A DNA stretch of 64,000 nt from Rugalucina vietnamica (lineage: Eukaryota; Mollusca; Bivalvia; Lucinida; Lucinidae): NCBI GenBank assembly GCA_964017185.1, contig OZ024872.1, forward strand, positions 43,282,188 to 43,346,187, in the 5' to 3' direction. Positions within the stretch are counted from its first letter, which is position 1, and each line of letters begins with the position of its first letter. Of this stretch, positions 46,423 to 56,431 are shown piece after piece. Position numbers and translations under genes: made by a program. A model generated the notes under the pieces. It saw nothing but the letters and a program-made list of their open reading frames with translations. It made no database searches and was not told the DNA's origin.

Positions 46423-46497
46423 TATGGATTGATTTTCATAAACTCTTTTATTTGCAAATTCAAAATTAACTGATCGACTTATAAGGGAGTAGAATTC
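46376..46497 (-). CDS. KIF16B: KIF16B exon 1 with start codon (ATG at 46422-46420)
   Basis: Coding part is 46376-46422, encoding [15 protein letters not shown] and two bases of an Arg codon before the donor gtaaaa. The Met is chosen because kinesin-3 motors begin M[11 protein letters not shown]. The exon itself seems to start at a splice acceptor (ttatttttcag) ending at 46498. The 25 codons between that acceptor and the ATG stay open in frame, so a longer N-terminus is not excluded by this exon alone. Confidence 0.9.
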
Positions 46498-46861
46498 CTG
46501 AAAAATAAATTCGGGTGTAAGAAAAATATTTTGTTCTCCATTTTGTCAACAGAAAAGTCACATGACACTTTCATTAGCTGTTGACATAGACATCGTGTTT
46601 ACCTAAGCCGTGCTTACCGAAACCGTGTCGCTTCGATCACCAATCTAGAAAGTACTCTGTGGCTTGCTTGTGGTCTTTAGATAGTATGGATTTGACTAGG
46701 AACAACGAGGTCGACCTGGAATATCTAAGTTAAGTTTCAAAATATTACCAAGAGATTGAATTTGATTTCACGAAGTAGAGATAAGTTATTTTAGTTCGTG
46801 GTTACTGAAATGTTTATTCTGACATCTGTTTGTAGGGCAACTAATTTCACCTAATTTCACG

Positions 46862-47310
<449 letters not shown>

Positions 47311-47424
47311 ATATTTTATCAATCTTAAATGATTGCATCAATCATGAAACGGAAGTAGTTTAAGAAGATCAAGACCCGGTATACCGGTATATTATCTTGT
47401 TTCCAAGGCAAATATCAATAACAT

Positions 47425-47714
47425 CAGGAAAACATGTCCATGCAATATATACCCCCTTAAACCACACTATTATAGAAAAACTGGGGTTTGAGGGGTACAC
47501 CTAATTTTCTTATTTTTGATCCAAAACATACATTGTGGGTACTCGTTAAAACCGCCTCAGCGAGGCGCCGCCTCTGCGAGGCGGTTCTAACATGTACCAA
47601 CAATGTATGTTTTGAGCTAAAATATTAAAACTATCCAATTTTTCCTGACAAAATTTTCAATTTTTAAAGCTAAAAAAATTCTCTGTATATTGCATGGGCG
47701 TGTTTTCGTGATGA
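47425..47714 (-). mobile_element. Family B hairpin MITE
   Basis: CATCAGGAAAACATGTCCAT to GCATGGGCGTGTTTTCGTGA, with one hairpin arm partly doubled (CGCCTCAGCGAGGCGCCGCC). Confidence 0.87.
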
Positions 47715-47938
47715 AATGTATAAAGTCCCAATAAATCTGGAACTTCAAGGAAATGGTGGACAAATGTATGGAAACAAAATCCGTTCTGTCACAAGAGAAT
47801 ATTTCATGACCAGGTTAGATTCAAACCTGCTGTATCGGACAAAAGAATTTTAAGGTAGGTCTCCGAAAACTACTTGCATTTTATCTAAGAAATACACACA
47901 ATACCTTTGCATAAGGAAATGTGTCTGCATGTTCGTAC

Positions 47939-48083
47939 CTTGCATTATGAAAAGGACAGGTGCTCTCGTGATTGTTGTTGCGTGCTTAAAAACACTTTGT
48001 CCCATCCAAAATCCATCTAGTTGTAGTAGTTGCCGATTATGATCACTTCCGGCGTATATCTCATGGCAGGAAAACATTGCGCC
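47939..48083 (-). other. Candidate exon upstream of KIF16B (5' UTR exon or separate gene)
   Basis: A 145-bp segment bounded by a good acceptor (ttttttcag) and donor (gtacga). In one frame it is open throughout for 48 codons (FSCHEIYAGSDHNRQ, then LLQLDGFWMGQSVF). In the frame needed to extend KIF16B it has TAG and TAA stops. So if spliced to exon 1 it would act as 5' UTR and place an in-frame stop just before the junction, supporting the Met at 46422. I do not recognise the open-frame peptide. Confidence 0.4.
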
Positions 48084-48089
48084 CTGAAA

Positions 48090-48990
48090 AAAAGTCCAGT
48101 TATTGGAATCGTTTTCGTCGATCTCTTGTCAACATAATTTGATGCATCGATATAAAATATAAATGCAGTAGAGACGCAATGAGGTCATGTTACACATATT
48201 GGGACGTTGTAGGACTTAGCACCAAAGCGGATTGGCATGTCGGGCATTATATACTGATCAGTCAAAAATGATTAGCCGCGAAAAAGGGTGACATCTATAG
48301 TTAGAGGTCCGAATGGAAAATATGCAACGGCTAAGGGATACTTACCACACTAATGCAAGCTGTGCTATAGGCCTAAGTTATGCCACTGTTCAATGAGGTA
48401 AAACAATCTGATAAGCCAGCCATGTAACGTTTCTTTCAACTTCAATTTTAGCTGTAAAGGACACTGTAGAAAATGTAAAATGAAAGATAAACAAGCAGTT
48501 TGAAGCAGCCACTGTAACAGAATAAAGAAAAGTTAATTGTCATCGAGCCGCAGAGACGCAAGCTGTTCAGGCGACTAAGCGGGCTTTTGTATTTTCATTT
48601 TACATTTTGACAGAAAATCGTTGATACCAATACGATTCCAGATAAAAGAGAAGCAGAAAATATGAAATATGATTAAAACATCAAAGGACAATGCAGGGTA
48701 TTGTATCGGCATGTAATAGTTTGGCCGATGAATTATATAGAATTAAATGTAATAAAAGAAACAGACTCTTTTAGGCTAGTGAAAGATGTCGGTTTGATGC
48801 GGATTGTATATGACACTTTAGCTTTTTAATGATTGAGTCCGTTTCCAACAAACATAAAGTAGAAAATTTGGCCACAGTCGGTTGAACGTTGCTTGAACAA
48901 TACCACCTTATAAGGTTGGGTATACGTTCACAAAATTTAGAGGGTGGAGCCGTATTCTCCTTTTCTTAGACTGTAGAAACAATGGGGCAT
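48090..48990. other. Spacer, nothing recognised
   Basis: No open frame of note and no match to the repeat families described here. Confidence 0.4.
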
Positions 48991-48998
48991 TTGGAAAC

Positions 48999-49325
48999 TG
49001 TCAGGAAAGCATGTCGGTGAAATTTATACCTCCTCTTAAACCCCACTTTTATATAGTAAAACTGGGTTATGCAAGGCCCGGGTAAACCTAATATTCTTAT
49101 TTTTGATCCAAAACATTGATTGTGGCAGAGACATAGACAGATACATCTTTATCTCAGATTGTGGGTCTGCTGTAGAACCGCCTCGCCTCTAACGTGTACC
49201 CACAATCAATGTTTTGAGCAAAAATATTAAAGTCTATCAAAAACATCAAACTGTGTTCTCCAATTAATTTTTCAACTTTTAGAGCTGAAAAAAATCTCTG
49301 TATATTGTATGGACAAGTTGTAATG
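48999..49325 (-). mobile_element. Family B MITE with an insertion in the left arm
   Basis: TGTCAGGAAAGCATGTCGGT to TATTGTATGGACAAG. A short segment (GACATAGACAGATACATC) interrupts the arm. Confidence 0.75.
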
Positions 49326-49617
49326 CTGTCCGTATGCCTGGTGATGAATCTGGTTTATCTTTGAGACTAGTGTGACCACAATGCCAATTTAGTAAGACTA
49401 AGCCCATAATGATTCTAAATAATTAATTGATCCACTGTCTGACCAGACTAAACTCAATAGAGCATCAAAGATTCATGTCGTGAGGATAAAGTTTTGTCCA
49501 CCTGAATAATCTGGTCAAAATATTTTTAAAATATTATCCGCCAACATTGCCGAAACTGGCGTTTTACAAGCGAACAGCGGCTGCACATGTCGACCCGGGT
49601 CCATTTCATAAGCACAT

Positions 49618-49859
49618 ATGAGCCGCGTCGTGAGAAAATCGGTCTTCGGGGTTTCCGACCAGGCCTGACAAAAACCCGGCTGTACAGCCACAGAGGGCGG
49701 CGGTTAGAGGCTGGAAATTTTGGACTTAGAAAGTAGAGGAATTGTACTATCCTTGTAGCGAAAACAAAGGCGCTCACCAGCTTCGCAGTTACTGCGAAGC
49801 TGATCTGCACCTTTGTTTTCGCATGGGCAAAGATCCGTTTTTTCATGACGCGGCTCATA
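49618..49859 (+). mobile_element. Family A foldback MITE, near-consensus ends
   Basis: ATATGAGCCGCGTCGTGAGA to ATGACGCGGCTCATAT, one of the best terminal inverted repeats of the family. Confidence 0.9.
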
Positions 49860-49992
49860 TAATATTGACCTGTAATATAGGTCGCGGTTGGTTCCATTTT
49901 ACCAAAGGGTCAGTGCCATCAAGCGAGCCACCAAGCCACAGTACTACAAAAGAAACATCTCCATACCCACGCCATTTTTGTTACATTCTTAC

Positions 49993-50300
49993 TTGGCACT
50001 CTTAATTTTGGAAGTTTGAAAATACGTTCCCTGGTGTCGTCTTTCAGTTCCTCATGAACATGTTCACACTCCTAACGGACATGTCATGTCTTCCTTCCGG
50101 CATGTGGTTTCATAGATTTTCCGTGGCCAGACTAACCGTAGAATGATTATCGAATCAATGGGTAATGGAGCTATCAATTTGTCTTCTGTAACCACAAATT
50201 GTCGCTTGCAACCCTCCAATTTTCTCATCTGGTCCATAATGTAATGAAAGAGTTCCCATGGCGGACTATTTTTCTTCATGTCGGCACTAAGGACATTCAT
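49993..50300 (-). other. Unrecognised coding-like segment with one apparent frameshift
   Basis: An ATG-initiated frame (50300 down to 50064) reads like protein: SPPWELFHYIMDQMRK, then FVVTEDKLIAPLPIDS. It hits a TGA at 50064-50066, but the +1 frame continues at once as CEHVHEELKDDTRERIFKLP to a donor gtaaga at 49992. This could be a decayed first exon, a gene with a sequencing error, or chance. No family was recognised. It lies between the kinesin and the acetyltransferase cluster. Confidence 0.33.
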
Positions 50301-50473
50301 GGTCTAATGAATAGTAATGAAATTTCCCACAATTCAGAAAGCTACATTTTGATATACGGAAGAGAAAAGGGTCCATGAGACTTAACTCGATAACTTTTTT
50401 TTCTCTATTGCAAAATAAGATCCTACTTCCATTATATCACTGCCAAGGCATGATTATAGCGCAGAGTGTGCCT

Positions 50474-50476
<3 letters not shown>

Positions 50477-50510
<34 letters not shown>

Positions 50511-50511
50511 T
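50477..50511 (+). repeat. (CAA)n microsatellite
   Basis: ACAACAACAACATCAACAAC-type run. It makes low-complexity reading frames on both strands that are not genes. Confidence 0.9.
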
Positions 50512-50959
50512 GCAGCAGATAGAGATACAAGGGGGCACGACGCGACAAAGAAAACGACACCAACGACAGTCAACGTAGAGAGCCGCCTCTAAACGATATA
50601 TTAAAAGTGCCTCTATTGTGATAAATAAAACGAAAGTGAAAAAAAAGCGGCGAGGCGATACATGTACCAAATGCGTCTTCCACGTTTCCTGCTCGTTTGC
50701 AAACCAGGGTAATCAGATTATCTAAAAACATCTATCAGCCGCTACAATGTCCTTGCACTGAATCTTTCCTGGTTCGAACTTATTGCCCGCGGCATATCTT
50801 GTATTTCTAGATATACAGGCCTTTTGGGAAATTAAAAGGCAAATGTCGTTGTTCCAAAAGCAAATAAAATCGTAGCAAGAATTTTAATATTACACGCAAT
50901 AATAGCTACAGAAATAGAATCCGTACGGTTTGGTTCAAATACATGTATTGTCAGATTCT

Positions 50960-51101
50960 GATTTCAACAACAGTCCCAGCATGCCCAACGACAGCACTAT
51001 CATATGTATGCACAGCACTATTTAAATATCACACGTTTTATCTCTTTATCTATCCAAATACACGAGTATGAATATAAATTTTAATTTAATCTTTGGTCAA
51101 G
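50960..51101 (+). promoter_or_regulatory. Upstream region shared with copy 2
   Basis: The bases before the copy 1 ATG resemble those before copy 2 (56165-56299): shared blocks include CACGAGTA, an AT-rich stretch, and GGTCAAGATGGCCTCAA over the start. Copy 3 keeps only AAGGTCAATATGAC. This is a likely shared promoter and 5' UTR inherited with the duplication. Confidence 0.4.
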
Positions 51102-51168
51102 ATGGCCTCAATAAAGGGAAACAACATTCCATTTTGTTTGGTAAGCACCGATGACGCATACGAGGTAA

Positions 51169-51170
<2 letters not shown>

Positions 51171-51220
<50 letters not shown>
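51171..51220 (+). repeat. (CT)n microsatellite after exon 1 donor, copy 1
   Basis: About 25 CT units starting 6 bases past the 5' splice site of intron 1. Confidence 0.95.
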
Positions 51221-51228
<8 letters not shown>

Positions 51229-51366
51229 ATCAGTGCTAATCATCATGCAAATTACTTGTATTAACACCATTTAACTTGGCATTTGCTTATGTGCAGACCT
51301 GATGGTAGCCTCAACGTACAATATTTCGTGGAGATGTGCTAGACCATTATTTTTCTTCTTCTTCAA

Positions 51367-51605
51367 CATATGAGCCACCTCGTGGGAAACAACAATGTGG
51401 TTTCCGAACAGGTCTGACACAAACAGACCTGTACAGTCTCAGAAAAGAGCTAGAAGCTTGAAATTTTGGATTTAAGTAGAAGAGGATATGTACTATCCGA
51501 GTAGCGAAAACAAAGGCGCTGATCAGCTTCGCGGTTACCGCGAAGCTGATCTGCGTCTTTGTTTTCGCCAATGCAGATTGTTGGTTTTCCCACGAGGCGG
51601 CTCAT
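51367..51605 (+). mobile_element. Family A foldback MITE in intron 1 of AANAT copy 1
   Basis: ATATGAGCCACCTCGTGGGA to CACGAGGCGGCTCATAT. Absent from the same intron of copies 2 and 3, so inserted after duplication. Central hairpin perfect (TTCGCGGTTACCGCGAA). Confidence 0.9.
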
Positions 51606-52712
51606 ATAAAATAAATGCAGTTGCCTTTGTCGAATTATATCATTTTGTACTCGTGAACGTTTTGTGACTTGCATCAAATTTACATGTATATGTATAGTAG
51701 TTTCTTCGAATCATTAAAACAACCTTCGTGTTTTGTTTTGTTTTCTTTTCTTTTCGTTGTAGGCTGTGACGAAGCTGAATAACGACAATAACGACTTGAC
51801 ATCAAACGGTCATGAATACGTTCTTATTGACGATAATCGATCTGCCGAAATAATCGATATGTTCCGAGACGATTATTTGCCAGATGAAACAGCGAGCCGA
51901 GCTCTTGGACTCTCGTTGAACGAGGAATTCAAAGATACCATCCGGGCACAGGTACTATTTCAGTTGAAATTTGCCATCATATCGCCTATACCTGTCTATA
52001 TCTGTCATATTCCTAGAACGGAAACGATGACATTAAGCTAACGAAATGTTGAACAACTGGCCCCTGGTAGATGTGATCTCGTGCACCGTATTGTGACTTT
52101 ATGCAAAAATTCTCATAGGATCGGAGATGATGCTTATAAGCTTATACATGTAGCTTTTTATTACTGAATCCTGTACCATAATATTGAAAATTGTACGTAT
52201 CTGTAGAATTACGAATAAGGGTTGTGTTCCGTTTTGCTCTTTTCTAGATAAAACAGAATCTCTCAGTTGGTATCATGGCAACAGACCAACAGAAAATTGT
52301 AGCATGGCAGATAATGTCGATTGCAAACAAAAATGACGAAAAAGCTTGTCTTAAAGAGGAAAAGAACCAACAATGGTTTGACATTTTAAATTTTGAGGAG
52401 GACGAAAGCCATATTTATCAACGATACAGTATCGAACGTCATGTGTTTGTGCACCCATAGGGCATTTAGAGGTCGCGGTCTTGGATATAAGATGATGCAG
52501 GCATCTATTAAGTTTTTGAAAAACTTGGGGTTTGAAGGAGGCGTTGTATTTGGTGAAGGATCAGCGAAACAATCTCAAAGAATTTTTGAGAAATGTGGTT
52601 TCGAAGCTATTTTTCAGCTTTTATTTTCAGATTACAAAGTTAACGGAGAAGCCATCTTCTCTAAGGCAGGCGATGGAGCAATAACTAAATTGTATGCAAG
52701 AATAATTTAAAA

Positions 52713-52929
52713 CTCGGCACAAGACTGAAGAGCTAATTGTATTTGCATAATAATATGAAACTCGCCATCTGCTTGAACAGCTGAATTGTATTTGTCAGCA
52801 TAATATGAAACGCGTCATCAGACTGAACAGCTAAATTGTATTTGCAAGAATAATATGAAACGCGTCATCAGACTGAACAGCTAAACTGTATTTGCAAGAA
52901 TAATATGAAACGCGTCATCAGACTGAACA
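52713..52929 (+). repeat. Minisatellite after copy 1, about 4 units of 48-51 bp
   Basis: Tandem units built around AAACGCGTCATCAGACTGAA followed by CAGCTAAATTGTATTTGC and AAGAATAATATG. The array begins at the stop codon and is cut at its 3' end by a Harbinger-like insertion at 52933. Confidence 0.9.
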
Positions 52930-52932
52930 TTA

Positions 52933-52957
52933 AAGCCCGCTCACACCACAGCGTATA
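52933..52957 (+). mobile_element. Left end of a fourth Harbinger-like element, interrupted
   Basis: AAGCCCGCTCACACCACAGC next to TTA (52930-52932), almost the end of element 2. It is broken by the 3.1-kb element that follows; about 50 bp of its interior resume at 56047 (ATATGCCGACGTATAAG). No right end found. Confidence 0.7.
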
Positions 52958-53930
52958 ATAGACATTTCCAACTTAATCCGATATTGATATTGGAGTTTGA
53001 CATTGGAGTTCGGATAATGCTTTTGGTGGATATTCTCAAGGACAACATGTAAACTAATAGATGAATACATTGTATACAAACATGTTCATATATTATACTA
53101 GGAATCTATCGGTTTATCGCTTATTGATGGGCCATGCTGTGTTAAGAAATAAGATTACGGCACTGAGATCATAACAAATGTGTTAGCCCACCTCTTTTCA
53201 GCGGCCCTTGGATGGTGGGCACCCAGGGTGGACACAATATATCGGGTTGGAGAACTTGTACAGATGCACACCACCGCATGCGTCACTAGACATTTCCTAC
53301 TTGCTAGCAAGTATCAAGACCAGTGACGCTATTTCACCTCGCCATTGCTTATTTATGTTTGGTAGGCAAATGATTTACCGACAATGCATAAACGCCGGTC
53401 CTTGCAATATGTCTTGCACTATGGTAGGACATTTCAAGGTCTTAATATTGTTCGAAACCTTTTATTATACTCAATATCAAGGTAGAGTATGTGCAACAAG
53501 CAAAGCTTCTTATAAACCTATGTACATGCATATTTTCATCATTATCTCATTAAGTTATTATCTTAGTTAACAAATTAACAAGACGGTTGATTTTGTTATA
53601 TATTTAACGCACGGCTAAGACCGTAAAGTGACTGCGATATATTGTGCTTCGCTTACGCATGCGTGTTACATTGTATTGTTTTGTCACGGCTCAACAGAAC
53701 AAGACCAGGCGCAAGGGACTGACTAGAGTTCAGATAACTTTACCATAAATGATGTGGTAGATATAAACGACCGACATTACTTCAACTTTTTTCCCATGGA
53801 CGCAAGGCATCAAACCATATTTTCAAATTTTGTATCAACAGATAAAGGTGCATATGTGGGTACAATGGAAGTAGGATGACCCTTTTCAAGCCAGTTTTTA
53901 CAGACGAAGATGTGTCTACCTGTTTTAATA

Positions 53931-54143
53931 ATGAGCCCCGTCGTAAGAAAACCGGAATTTTGCCTAGGCGAAAACAAAGGCGCACATCAGCTTCGCCTTT
54001 GTTTTCGCTACGCGGATAGTACAATTCCTCTACTTTCTTAATCCAAAATATCCCGTCTCTAGTCATCTTGTGCTTGTACAGCTCGGGTTGTGTCAGACCT
54101 GGTCGGAAACCCTAAAGACCGGGTTTCTCGCGTCGCGGCTCAA
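53931..54143 (-). mobile_element. Family A MITE with collapsed hairpin
   Basis: AATGAGCCCCGTCGTAAGAA to CGCGTCGCGGCTCAATT. One hairpin arm is deleted (CACATCAGCTTCGCCTTTG). Confidence 0.82.
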
Positions 54144-54294
54144 TTATTCTATTACATGAGACAAAGTGGAATTATGTATGCCAACATTAATATCGCACCA
54201 TAGCAGTACAAGTTATCAGAGATTTTTAAGAATTTTAAAATAAATGGAGGTTTTTTTCATGACGTGCCCCCACCTCACCACGTTGGTATGTTTT

Positions 54295-54485
54295 ATGAAT
54301 GTGAAAAGGTACAAGTAGGCAAAGATCAGGAAAAGGCGCAACTGATCAGAAAAAGATTCCCACTCCAAAAACCGAGGTGGGAAAAAAACAAACTAACAAT
54401 CAGGTACTTATACCATGAAACATATCGTAAGCCGAATGAGCAGCTATTTTCCCAATAGGTGGCCACTCAGTTACCTTAACTTAAC
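54295..54485 (+). repeat. Dispersed repeat, copy 3 of 3
   Basis: The longest copy, extending through TAGGTGGCCACTCAGTTACC. It lies inside the 3.1-kb inverted-repeat element at 52958-56046. Confidence 0.8.
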
Positions 54486-55425
54486 TAAAATTATGAAAAC
54501 ATACATAAGGCGCCAACAGCACAAAAAAAATTTAAACACCAAGACATAAAACAAAAAGAATCACCACAGAAGTATCGACTTGGAACGATCAGTAACACAA
54601 AGTTACTGGCGGGCTTAAACCGGTTTTACAGGTACCTAACCTCACCCTCAGCTTCTGCAGAAACCACACTTTCTGACAAAAAGAATTGACGGGTCAAGAG
54701 TGTAGGACACGCGTAGAAATAAAGACAGTGAAAATTTTATGCACTGTGGAAACATTTCTTTCAAAATAAACTTAAAATTGTAACACTATAAACTATGAAT
54801 TCATGTTGTCGACGATCACATACCAGTCTGCATTAAAAGCGCTGTAGACAAAGAATTGTAAATCAAGGGAAAGTGTAATTGTACATTTTACCCAAAGATG
54901 TAATGTATGCTCTTTAAAATGCAACATGATGTAAGAAATCAGTTTGAAGCACGTTTCGCATGTCATTACATCTTAATGTAGGATGGAAGACCAATTGAAA
55001 ATAGCGGCAACGTCCTGACACGAACATAGCTGTTGGCTGGTGTGTAAAACAAACCAAGCAAAGAGAACAAACACACATTCCGCAAACGGTTTCTTTTTTT
55101 TTTCTTGACCTAGATTGTTACAAGTACATGTATATGCATCGTGTTTTACATATTTCAAGATGAAATAAAATAATTCGACTCCAATTTTTTCTGTCCTTTA
55201 CGATAAATCCCTGCTAGTGTCATAGTTTTTGTTTCGTAGAGTTCCGCCGTTGACTGTTCTGCGAACTGGATAACAATAGTTAGGTCACTAATGAGCGAAT
55301 AAAAGTTGTCACTAAAATTCAAAAAGTTTGGGTGCAACTTTACTCATTTGTGTTAATTTCTTCACCAGTATGAGAATATCATTGTCTACACATATATGAC
55401 CTTCGCAAGAATGAAATGTTGCATT

Positions 55426-55505
55426 TGGGTCTCCGGATAGCTCACTCAGTAGAGTCGATGGCTTCTATTTACCTACATAGAGGTCGAATCCCATTGGCGA
55501 CGCCA
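55426..55505 (+). mobile_element. tRNA-like fragment
   Basis: GATAGCTCACTCAGTAGAGT and AGAGGTCGAATCCCATTGG look like D- and T-arm promoters, but acceptor halves do not pair. Probably a SINE head. Confidence 0.45.
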
Positions 55506-56299
55506 GTAAAATGTCGATAATTGATAAGCCTATTAAATTGTTCCTGCATCGGCATATTTCAATGGTTTGATTCTCACCTTCCGGGCACTATGGTTTCACG
55601 GGGTATTTCCCTACCGAACATCGAGAACTGCTGTGGCTTCCCCACGACCGCAACGTCGGTGTCTAAGAAGCAGAATTGCTTAGCCATTCATAATTACTTA
55701 GCCTGACGTCTGTTTCTTGCAAGCCAGATAGATTTGCGTGATTCGTGAGAGGAAACACTTAAAACATACTATATATGGCCTTACAGTAGCATGCATGTGA
55801 TCGGTGCACAAGACCAAAATAAGATCTGTGCACATGTACTATTGTTGAATTGAAAAACTTCAGATACCTTCAGAAAAACGTATAAAACTTGGTACGAAAG
55901 TTATCAAACACATTTGATCGTGTACAGGTACCTGAAGTATAGGGTTTTCACCAACTTAGTTTGACAGCCTTGAGATACCCCCCAGAAATCGATTAAAGTT
56001 TCTCGTACATCGTATATCCTATCTCAGACTAAGTTGGAAATGTCTAATAGCGCAAACATATGCCGACGTATAAGACATTTGCATTTAAGAAATGACTTTC
56101 ATTTATATTAAATAATTTAGAAATGTTCATTCGTTCTAACTTATCAGGGCTATGAGATTTGTTTTAGCTTCTGCAACATTCCCACCATGCCCATGCCAGT
56201 ACTATTATATATGTGCATGCACAGCTGTGTTATCTTTACCATGTTTATGCGTCCTTGAACACGAGTAAGACATAAATGTTAATTTAAACTTAGGTCAAG

Positions 56300-56375
56300 A
56301 TGGCCTCAATGAAGGGAATCAATATTCCATATTGTTCGTTAAGCACTGATGACGCATACAAGGTAAGAGGCATAT

Positions 56376-56431
<56 letters not shown>

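Larger units (their letters stand above)
51102..52710 (+). pseudogene. AANAT-like GNAT acetyltransferase, copy 1, frameshifted in exon 3
   Basis: Exon 1 is 51102-51164 (MASIKGNNIPFC, donor gtaaga), exon 2 is 51763-51951 (63 codons, VLIDDNRSAEIIDMFRDDY then LPDETASRALGL), exon 3 is 52248-52710. All splice signals are intact. In exon 3 the bases after 52436 lack 11 nt present in copy 2, so the frame from exon 2 ends at 52460, before the acetyl-CoA loop. The downstream part stays open in another frame (RAFRGRGLGYKMMQA) and differs from copy 2 at only a few bases, so the break is recent or an assembly error. A family A MITE sits in intron 1. Confidence 0.8.
52958..56046 (+). mobile_element. 3.1-kb inverted-repeat element, TSD probably ATA
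   Basis: Left ATAGACATTTCCAACTTAAT and right, inverted, TTAGACATTTCCAACTTAGT. ATA flanks both sides (52955-52957, 56047-56049). No transposase reading frame was recognised; inside are a family A MITE, a dispersed repeat and a tRNA-like fragment. Confidence 0.65.

Noticed and set aside
52133-52247. Further exon in intron 2 of AANAT copy 1
   Set aside because: The frames are short and the sequence aligns with the intron of copy 2, with no conserved coding bias.
53208-53570. 120-codon frame beginning MDGGHPGWTQYIG
   Set aside because: It lies in the 3.1-kb inverted-repeat element, has no recognised domain or splice context, and its composition is not convincing. A transposase match would revive it.
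55426-55505. tRNA gene
   Set aside because: Internal promoter-like boxes exist, but the acceptor stem does not pair and no clear anticodon loop forms; the same holds at 8789, 17900 and 36480.
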